Source: Cucumis sativus
Lineage: Eukaryota; Streptophyta; Magnoliopsida; Cucurbitales; Cucurbitaceae
Direction: 5' to 3'
NCBI RefSeq assembly: GCF_000004075.3
Contig: NC_026660.2
Location: 13,783,837 to 13,847,836 of the forward strand
Length of the DNA stretch: 64,000 nucleotides
The notes under the pieces were generated by a model. It was not told the DNA's origin and did not search any database. It saw nothing but the letters and a program-made list of their open reading frames with translations. Each line of letters starts with the position of its first letter. Position 1 is the first letter of the stretch. Below, piece by piece: positions 12,901 to 20,934 of the stretch. A program made the translations under genes and the position numbers.

Positions 12901-15900
12901 AGGTCCATTTCTTGCCATATAAGAGAAAGCTTATTGAAAAAGGATGTGACATCCATGGTTCCTTGCTTGCATTCATGAACTTGCTTTCTCAGCGTGTATA
13001 GACGAGAGGCATTCTGACGTTTTGAGTAAAGTGTCTGGGCTGTGTCCCAAATATCCTTGGCTGTTGCAGCAAACAATAACGGCTTGCCAATTTGAGGTTC
13101 CATACTATTGATCAATATGGATCGAAGAATAGAGTCTTCTGCCTTCCAATATCGTTCATGTGGGTCGCCCGGTAGGGGCGAGGTATTTCCCTGTCAGAAA
13201 GCTAAATTTTTGTCGTCCTTCGAGGACCATCTTTACTGACTGAGACCATGAGAAATAGTTGTTGCCATTCAACTTTTCTCCTGAAAGATGATACATGGAA
13301 GACTGAGCCACCGTATTAGTCACATAAGGAGAGGATACATTAGGGAACGAGTTTACCGGATTCTCAGAATACATCGGTAGAGTGGATGTCGTCCCTAAGG
13401 TAGCCTCAAGTGCTGCTATCTGTTGTCGAAGCCCTTCCAATTGTTGATGAACTATTCCCGAGGAAGCTTGCACGTTACGGTTGGAATATGCCGAAGATTC
13501 ACCAACCTCAAATGTTGAGTGAATTTGAGAGTTTTTAACATCGGGATGGTAGCTAGGATCATTGGGTGGCTGGCCATACAGATTTGACGGCAGAAGCGGT
13601 GGTAGCCGATTGGAATTAGATGGCAGAACATAAATCGGGGCGTGGGGAGCAATATAGGCCGCGGACGAAGAAAAGGGTTGGACAGATGGGATGGTCGGCG
13701 CCGTCTGAGGAAGAAAACCAGGCGCGTGGTGGTCCGGCGGCGCGTGGTGGTCCGGTGACGGCGCGGACGACTGCGGTAATGACGAAAAATTATTTTCGGA
13801 CGTTTTGTAGCCGGCTTAATAATTCGTCCATGGCAGCACTCATCCGAGCATCGATGGCAGCAGCTACGGCAGCACTAAAATTGATGGCTGTCCCTTCTGT
13901 TTGATTTTCATAAGTGGTTTGGTTTTTTTGGGTTTCTAGGGTGTTTTCATTGTCCCGCTCTGATACCATATTGAAAAGAGAGACAACGAGTTCACACCAA
14001 TTTACGTGGAAACCCGAGTACCGGGAGAAAAACCACGATTGTTTGTTGTTATTATTTTCTAATGAATAAAGCAATAGGTACAAGGAGAATAAATAGAGTA
14101 CACAATGGAATAAAAAAGGAAAACATTTAGGAAAATAAGGAATACATTCCCATAATCTTTCCATAATTATTCTAGGATTCTAACAAGGAAAAAGCCTAGA
14201 AAAAAAGGAAAGAATTCCAACAGTTGTTTAGGATTGATCTTGCATTGTTGGAGTCCCTTCTTGTAGAGGGTAGCCTTCTTTTATGGGTTTGGTTTTTTGT
14301 ATGCCTCATACATTTCATTTTTCTCGCTGAAAGTGGTTATTCTCATTAAAAAAATACAGGCATGTTTGGCCCAAAGAATCCTTTAACTCATGGTGATCTA
14401 AACAACAATTCCATGCCTTGTTGATTTATGTCACCGTGGGCCTCATTGCTAAACGAGTCTCCAGACTTAACAACTACTAAGACTAAACAACTCTACTTTT
14501 TGCCCCAAGTGTCCCCAAGAGATTATTTCTATCTTTTTTTAAGAAAAAGGAAAAAAGAGAGGAGATTATTTCTGTCTTGTTGCCCTATACATTTTCATTT
14601 CACTCTCAAATGATGAGACAACATCAAGGGTCCAGAATCATGAGAAATGTTTATTCAGTGATCACAAAGATGGAAGTTAAAGTTAAAGTTAAGTTTTATT
14701 TAGACTTTTGCAGTCTTTTTATCTTGTATACTTATTACTTAGTGTGTTCATGAAATGGACTAGTTTGAAAGGTGTTTCTTCCAAGTCTGTAGCTACCTCC
14801 TTGTGTCAACAAAGCGAAGCACAAGTCATTGAAAGCAAACCATCATAACACAAAACAAAATCTTCTAAACCTAAACGATAACTGAGAAGTTTTTTAAAGT
14901 AGCCTTTTCTTGAATAGCCAAACTGTTTCCAAGAGTTGTGCTGAATGGATTGCAAGGCCAACGAAACCTTTTTCTTTTCTTTTTGACATCCATGAGTGTC
15001 CATTGTCCATACTAACTTCAGTGCACCTCAACTATTCTCATGGGGCAATCATTTGGCTTTACTACATTTGGTTGCCAACCGAAATTGTAGGGTATTAAAT
15101 CCTTGAAAGTGGCCACAATGACTTGAATTCATTCCCTCAAATCCCATTGTTACACCCCACTTAAAATTTTAAAATGAATAATAAATAGCTTAAGTTGTCT
15201 TAAGTAGCAGACTAGCAAAAAACAAATGCAAACTAGCCCTAACCTAAGTTTCAGGAACTGCAACTATCCATATTTCTATTGATACGAGGAGTACAGTGGG
15301 GCTGGTTTTGAAGATACCGCTTGGCAACCGAGTCTGAACAACACTAACCGTGCTATGAATTTAACATACAAAGTTTTAACCAAAACTAAGAATATAAATA
15401 ACATAACTAAAAATACACCAAAAACAAACACAACAGATCAATGTCGAATAGGCCCCAAACTCTTAATAGGAACAGATGGGCAGAATTGAAGCCATAGGTA
15501 AACATCTAGACTCAACATCAAATGTAGTTACTAAGTAGTATCATATCCAATATCAACAGCGCCCCAATGTAATCCGTCAAGCTCAAATACCATCTCAACA
15601 TCATTGAATTGACTTGAAAAGTTTAAGAGTTCTGGAAAACTGAATTGGCGGACTCCAACAACGCTGCTAAACTCTTCAGTCAGTAATAAGATTAAGCAGG
15701 CTTTGATTCGCAACAATGCTGAATTCACATATTAAATTTCAGATGTACAGCTAAAAATAAAAATGCAGTGTTTTCTTGAAATTCAGTAGTTGCTCTCCAA
15801 ATGAGAACGAACCTTAACAGCAGTGTTCAAAGCGTGAGTGGCGGCGAGCCATTGATCGGTTTGCTTCGTAAATCTTGCAATCGTAGTCCCTAAAGCCCTA

Positions 15901-16317
15901 ATTTCAAGCTCAATCAACTTCTGATTGACAAAAGATTCCTGAACTCCACCATTCACGGCATCAACTAAAAGATCCGATACGCGTACCGCCTTCTGTATAG
16001 CATCTTTCTTCGCCTTCTCTATTGCAATGATTCAGAAGGAGGAGTTAGGATTTAATTTTAAGAAATTTGGAAAAAAATCCGAATGTAAAGGGTATGGAGA
16101 CGTAAGAGAGAGAGTTTAAGGAAGTAGAGAAAGAGAGCAACTAACCGGAGTTTTCCCTGAGCTTGAGAGAGGCGTACTGATGATCAGTGACCATCTGAAG
16201 CAATGAAGCTTCCAATCCACCTACATCGGCGGTCAATCTCTCCGTCTCCGATTGAAACTTGACGCGATTAGGCCCTACCGGGAGGTCCGGCCGCGATTGC
16301 CCCGACGAAGATCTCAT
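6994..16317 (-). CDS. BLOS1: BLOC-1 subunit 1 (BLOS1/GCN5L1 family), three exons
   Basis: I assembled this gene by eye from the minus strand. CDS exons are 16317-16146, 16018-15813 and 7083-6994; they join to 155 codons plus stop. Introns follow GT-AG: donor GTTAG after 16146, acceptor ..CAATAG before 16018, donor GTTCGT after 15813, acceptor TTTTGTAG before 7083. The protein has a diverged N-terminus, then the family core with 'KQTDQWLA' and, across the last junction, 'NTAVK|EIGDFENW'. That motif is characteristic of plant BLOS1. The family belongs to the BLOC-1 complex; in plants it acts in endosome-to-vacuole sorting of membrane cargo. The reading frame stays open across both joins, which supports a working gene. 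The odd part is intron 2, 8729 bp long and filled by a copia element and other LTR remnants. Without splicing at 15813 the frame ends eight codons later and lacks the conserved tail. Confidence 0.88.
7375..7590 (+). repeat. Possible LTR remnant (copia-like)
   Basis: The segment has a TATAAATAGGG promoter-like box at about 7496, followed after a short distance by 'ATTCAACA' and then 'TTATGGTATC', which resembles an LTR end followed by a partial initiator-Met primer site. No matching second LTR or coding region follows, so this would be a solo or truncated LTR. The left boundary is not clear. Confidence 0.4.
8045..8152. repeat. 61-bp direct duplication
   Basis: The phrase from AAAATTGAGATTTTCTATAT to AAAGGCATG occurs at about 8046-8091 and again, with a few substitutions, at about 8107-8152. 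The heptamer AGGCATG closes both copies (8085, 8146) and also occurs right of the copia element at 14358, after a short A-tract. Confidence 0.7.
8153..8640 (-). repeat. Possible minus-strand LTR remnant
   Basis: Read on the minus strand, the segment has a TATAAATAC box (near 8350) and ends in ..TCCCAACA at 8153, the CA end expected of an LTR; on the plus strand it therefore starts TGTTGGG. No partner LTR is visible and the upstream boundary is uncertain. An open frame of 70 codons (8565-8353) within it is not recognised and is probably incidental. Confidence 0.35.
8712..8963 (-). repeat. 3' LTR of the copia element
   Basis: 252 bp, bounded on the plus strand by TGAAAAGAG and ..TTCCAACA. It follows the polypurine tract of the element. 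Compared with the other LTR I see about four differences, including one single-base indel (CATGGGAG against CAAGGAG). Confidence 0.93.
8971..12051 (-). CDS. Copia Pol: integrase, reverse transcriptase, RNase H
   Basis: An uninterrupted frame of 1026 codons. In order it shows a GAG-pre-integrase motif (LWHFRLGHP, about residues 43-51), integrase with catalytic acidic residues in 'HSDVWGP', 'SDNGREF' and 'NGVAERKNRH' (about residues 86-210), reverse transcriptase with 'LDVKNAFLNG' and the active-site 'YVDDIVLTG' (about residues 560-720), and RNase H with 'AYTDSDWAG' and 'SSAEAEYRAM' near the end. In the cell these copy the element RNA into DNA and insert it. All catalytic motifs look intact. 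The frame overlaps the end of Gag-protease by a few bases and is shifted relative to it, so it would need frameshifting or a repaired base to be made as a fusion. The stop lies inside the polypurine tract. Confidence 0.93.
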   Translation of the reverse strand: MIGTARHSRGLYLLDDDTSSSSIPRTSLLSSYFTTSEQDCMLWHFRLGHPNFQYMKHLFPHLFSKVEMTTLSCDVCIQAKQHRVSFPSQPYKPTQPFTLVHSDVWGPSKITTSSGKRWFVTFIDDHTRLTWVYLITDKSEVSSMFQNFYHTIETQFHQKIAILRSDNGREFQNHNLSEFLASKGIVHQNSCAYTPQQNGVAERKNRHLLEVARSLMLSTSLPSYLWGDAILTAAHLINRMPSRILHLQTPLDCLKESYPSTRHVSEVPLRVFGCTAYVHNFGPNQTKFTPRAQACVFVGYPPHQRGYKCFHPPSRKYFVTMDVTFCEDRPYFPVSHLQGESVSEESNNTFEFIEPTPSIVSNIIPHSIVLPTNQVPWKTYYRRNHKKEVGSPTSQPPAPVQDSEPPRDQGMENPTEPCTKNMISENDRSNVAVLENVEEKDSGDEIEVRIETRNNEAEQGHTGKSDEYDSSLDIPIALRKGTRSCTKHPICNYVSYDSLSPQFRAFTASLDSTIIPKDIYTALKYPEWKNAVMEEMKALEKNSTWDICTLPKGHKTVGCKWVFSLKYKADGTLDRHKARLVAKGFTQTYGIDYSETFSPVAKLNTIRVLLSVAVNKDWPLYQLDVKNAFLNGDLVEEVYMSPPPGFEAQFGQHVCKLQKSIYGLKQSPRAWFDRFTTFVKSQGYRQGHSDHTLFTKVSKTGKIAVLIVYVDDIVLTGDDQAEISQLKQRMGDEFEIKDLGNLKYFLGMEVARSKEGISVSQRKYILDLLTETGMLGCRPTDTPIEFNCKLGNSDDQVPVDKEQYQRLVGKLIYLSHTRPDISFAVSVVSQFMQTPNEEHMKAVNRILRYLKSTPGKGLMFRKTDRKTIEAYTDSDWAGSVVDRKSTSGYCTFVWGNLVTWRSKKQSVVARSSAEAEYRAMSLGICEEIWLQKVLTDLHQECETPLKLFCDNKAAISIANNPVQHDRTKHVEIDRHFIKEKLDSGSICIPYIPSSQQVADVLTKGLLRPNFDFCVSKLGLIDIYVPT
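12048..13969 (-). pseudogene. Copia Gag and protease, frameshifted
   Basis: The start codon at 13969 overlaps the primer-binding site (ATGGTATCAGAG). The Gag-like sequence continues through three frames: 13969 to about 13790, a Pro/Ser-rich linker and 13473-13156, then 13115-12048. Similarity continues across the breaks at about 13790 and 13175, which marks them as frameshifts. The last part has a CCHC zinc knuckle (CEHCKKQWHTKEQC) and the aspartic protease motif 'LDSGATDH'. Its function would be particle assembly and polyprotein cutting. With at least two shifts the element probably cannot make its own full Gag. Confidence 0.85.
13957..13968 (-). promoter_or_regulatory. Primer-binding site of the copia element
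   Basis: TGGTATCAGAGC on the minus strand, complementary to the 3' end of plant initiator Met-tRNA. It lies three bases inside the 5' LTR edge and overlaps the Gag start codon. Confidence 0.9.
13972..14222 (-). repeat. 5' LTR of the copia element
   Basis: 251 bp, nearly identical to the LTR at 8712-8963. On the minus strand it starts TGTTGGAATT and ends TCTTTTCA. It should hold the element's promoter. Confidence 0.93.
14223..15812. other. Rest of BLOS1 intron 2, unassigned
   Basis: A T-rich segment at 14223-14350 ends in ..CTCATTAAAAAAAT and resembles a retroposon 3' end; a similar ending occurs at about 7740-7830. The stretch 15140-15800 starts TGTTACACCCC, a form common for gypsy LTR ends, but no partner is visible. 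Open frames here (14428, 14806, 15531) are short and not recognised. Confidence 0.4.
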
Positions 16318-16658
16318 GTTCGCCCCGCGAAATATTCTGTATTAACATTTCACGCCCATCTTCTTATTTCAATTTGTTGGTTGATCTGTCCAAAAAATAT
16401 AACAAAAATCTTTCTTAATGCAAAATTACCTTTTTATTCCAAATTTGTTCATCAACACTGTTTTTGTCCTTTCTTTTCACAATTATATTATTTTTACAAT
16501 TAACCCTTCTACCATTTAGGGTCTAAATTTCAAAATTGGTCTTTTTTAAAAATTTAATATTAACAATTTCAAAATACCAAAAACACACCATCATTCATTA
16601 ATTGGCATCCACCATAATATATTTGCCTATTTTTGAGCTCTTGTTTCTGTTTAATCTA

Positions 16659-16691
<33 letters not shown>

Positions 16692-17151
16692 CCAACATTG
16701 AAGATGTATTTAGTTTTGAAGAAATGATTTGAGTTTTAGAACTGTCTACATCTAAAATTATCCTCTTTTAGCACAAATGAAAATTTAATTAGAATATGTG
16801 TTAATTTAAGTGTTTCTTGATTTGAAGTTGATAAAATAACGTAAATCTAAATTTGAAAAACTATACTCAATTCTTTTTAAAATGTACCTGAGAGACAAAA
16901 CGACGACGGCTTTCAACATACCAAGCAAATATAAACTAAACTCTTTGAAATTCTTCTTATCCTTTTCTTTTAAACAATACAAATAAACCTTCAATCTTGA
17001 CTACTAATTAACTTACATCAAATAATTGTATTCAAGGAGAACCTACCAAACATATCCATTAGCCAACTAGAAGCCAATTCCAAATTTCTCCAATCTTTTA
17101 GACATTTCCACGTTAATATATCCCTTCATGTTTTTTTTTTTTTTTTTAATG
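16318..17151. promoter_or_regulatory. Divergent spacer between BLOS1 and peroxidase 1
   Basis: The two genes start back to back about 950 bp apart, so this spacer must hold both promoters. It contains an (AT)n microsatellite at about 16661-16687 and a run of T at about 17130-17147 just before the peroxidase TATA box. I see no clear TATA box for BLOS1. Confidence 0.45.
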
Positions 17152-17159
17152 TATAAATA
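17152..17159 (+). promoter_or_regulatory. TATA box of peroxidase 1
   Basis: TATAAATA lies 112 bp before the start codon. The same octamer precedes the other two peroxidase genes at 83 to 119 bp, which supports it as the core promoter. Confidence 0.7.
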
Positions 17160-17260
17160 AGCCCTTACTTCATCAAACCACAATCATCGTCTCTTCATTG
17201 CTTCCTTTCCTACCTCTTACTCATTTTCTTCAAATAATCTCTCCATTTTACTTCCAATAA

Positions 17261-18735
<1,475 letters not shown>

Positions 18736-20930
18736 TCAACATACCATAATTCACAATCCTTCAAATTTCCATTCAAATTTGTTTCTCAAGTAATAAAAGC
18801 CTTACACAAGTAATTGTGGATGATATTGTTAATTTGTTTTTGTTTTCTAAATTATATATTATCTTCAATGGTTATATATTATCTTAAATTATGTTGCTAC
18901 TTTTTTTAAATACACAACGTTAAACTACAATCTTAAATGATTTATTTTCAACTTTTGTTTTAATTATAAGTTGGTCCCATAGATAATAGATTTGAAATTT
19001 TAAAGATTGAAGTTCAAATTTCATTAATTAATATATTAAAATCACTCCAATTTATAATAATTTAACTCACTCCTTCCATAAAAACAAAATGAACCAAAAT
19101 TAGAAACTTGAAATTCATGTCTATTTCATTTTTAGTGTCAAACCACCTTAGTCTAGTTTTTTTTATATCTTTTAGTGTCAAATTCATGTTGGCCAGCTTC
19201 TACAAATTTTAAAATTTCTCATCAACCATCTAAGTTTTAGTATTTTAATATTCTTGAGGTGAATATAAAAAACTATATATCTCTTGAAATAAAAATATTT
19301 ATTTTTCTAATGACTTCTATGTCACCCATAATTATCTATTCAGGTTTAGATTTTATTTTCTTCCATGTAAATTGAAAACCATGAGACATTTTAAAAAAAC
19401 CTAAATAAAATTTTGTTTTGTGAACTCCTATAATTTAGTTTTAAAAGATAAAATTATGTAACCATTTTATGAGTGTCGTAGTTGTTAACATCTTTCCTAC
19501 ATACAACTTACTCACGAACTCAAATCTCATAAATTTACGTAGACCATTATTGTTTTTTATTTCTTTTCTTTGGGCGACCAATCACACCTTAATATGGTTG
19601 ATGGCGACTCCAAAATTATTTATTTCTTGAAATTAAATGTACGGGGAGATCGACCGCTCCACGTTGCGATCACGTCGCGACAATCATTAATTTAGTAAAT
19701 GATGTGGCAATTTGTGATTAGTCTAAAAATTTCATATTCAACATCTTCATTATATATAAAATAATCCAAAGATGTAAACATTTACATGAAAAATATACAT
19801 TATTCACTCTAATTAACTATAACTAATTTATAAATTAGGAAGACTTTAATACGTAAAGGGAAGTTTAATTTACTCTTTACAATTCTTAAATTTCCTATTT
19901 GATCGTCAACAATCATAAAAAGGAATTAAGAATACATGTGACATATAAAAATAAATCAATAATTTTAATTAGGATGAAATTAGATTAATTTTATTAATTG
20001 ACTTGATTATTAAACATTCTTTTCCTTCTTCAAACGGTTACTAATTGCCTTTGTATGCAACCTACTCTTGTTGCTTACAATCCTTTTTCTAATTATTATT
20101 TATTTATTTTGAAATTTGTTTTAAAATAAGAAAAGTGCCTTGATGACTCAATATAAAAACAATTTGTGACACTTTTTTTTTCATATGGTAAATATGACCG
20201 AATTAGAATTAGTGATATTAGACAGTTATATGACAACTATTAGGGGACTATCAAAAAATATAGTGACATGAGCTCTATTATCATAAATGTTTTTGATATT
20301 TTTGCAACCGTCTCTTCAAATAATAAGCTAACGAAAAATACTTATAAATTAAAGCAAAATTTTACTTTCTATTAGTGATAAATAATAAAAAGAATTATAT
20401 TTATAAATAAGTGGGTTAATTTTGTCATATTTGAAAACATCTCATTTACTGCTTGAAAATATATGTTTGAAATAGAACAAAGGGTATATATTATTTTAAA
20501 AGTAGAATTATCCATAAGTATTGTGAACTAAAATAAGGTAGATATTGTTCGATAATTATTTGGTTTTTTTTTAAAAAAAATAAAGTCTATAAACACTTAT
20601 TTTATTCCAAATTTCTTTTTTTGTTATCTAACTTTTTAAAAATAATTTTTTCGTAAAAAAATAAGTCAAATTTTTAAAAGATAGAAAAAAAAGATGTTTT
20701 TGTTTTTAGAATTTGACCAAGAATTTAACTCATTTAAAGTCATAGTTAAGAAATTGAGAGAAATTAAGTTAATTTTAAAAAAGAAAAATTTACATAAATA
20801 GAAGGAAATGAAAAAATATTTGCATCCTATAGCAAAAAAATATGAATATTTTGGATTTGGCTTAAAATTTTAGTTGTCCATTTTGGACTTGGATTAAAAT
20901 TTTGCTATAGACAATAAATAGTTTGTCAAT
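18736..20930. other. AT-rich spacer after peroxidase 1
   Basis: No gene recognised. Near its end, at about 20832-20920, a short segment is bounded by CTATAGCAAAA and TTTTGCTATAG, so it could form an imperfect hairpin; this may be a small inverted-repeat element. Confidence 0.4.
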
Positions 20931-20934
20931 TCTA

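Larger units (their letters stand above)
8712..14222 (-). mobile_element. Ty1/copia LTR retrotransposon, near full length
   Basis: The element lies on the minus strand inside BLOS1 intron 2. Its two LTRs (13972-14222 and 8712-8963) start TGTTGGAATT and end TCTTTTCA on the minus strand. A primer site for initiator Met-tRNA (TGGTATCAGAGC, 13968-13957) follows the 5' LTR, and a polypurine tract (TTGAGGGGGAG, 8974-8964) precedes the 3' LTR. Internal order is Gag, protease, integrase, reverse transcriptase, RNase H, the copia order. The LTRs differ at only a handful of positions, so insertion was recent. Gag has frameshifts, while the pol frame is open for 1026 codons. The five bases outside the LTRs do not match by eye (CTCAT on the left, GTTGT on the right). 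Confidence 0.95.
7084..15812 (-). other. Giant intron 2 of BLOS1 with nested transposons
   Basis: This intron separates the codons for 'NTAVK' and 'EIGDFENW'. From low to high coordinate it contains a poly-T tract at about 7228 resembling a reversed retroposon tail, an LTR-like piece with a TATAAATAGGG box (about 7375-7590), a 61-bp direct duplication (8045-8152), an LTR-like piece starting TGTTGGG (8153 onward), the full copia element 8712-14222, and unassigned sequence to 15812. The donor is GTTCGT, weaker than the GTAAGT consensus; the acceptor TTTTGTAG is ordinary. Confidence 0.8.

Noticed and set aside
8707-14227. Five-base target duplication of the copia element
   Set aside because: CTCAT on the left and GTTGT on the right do not match; shifting the LTR edge by a few bases does not help.
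15531-15728. Minus-strand open frame as the last exon of BLOS1
   Set aside because: It lacks the conserved 'EIGDFENW' tail, which is found intact and in phase at 7083-6994.
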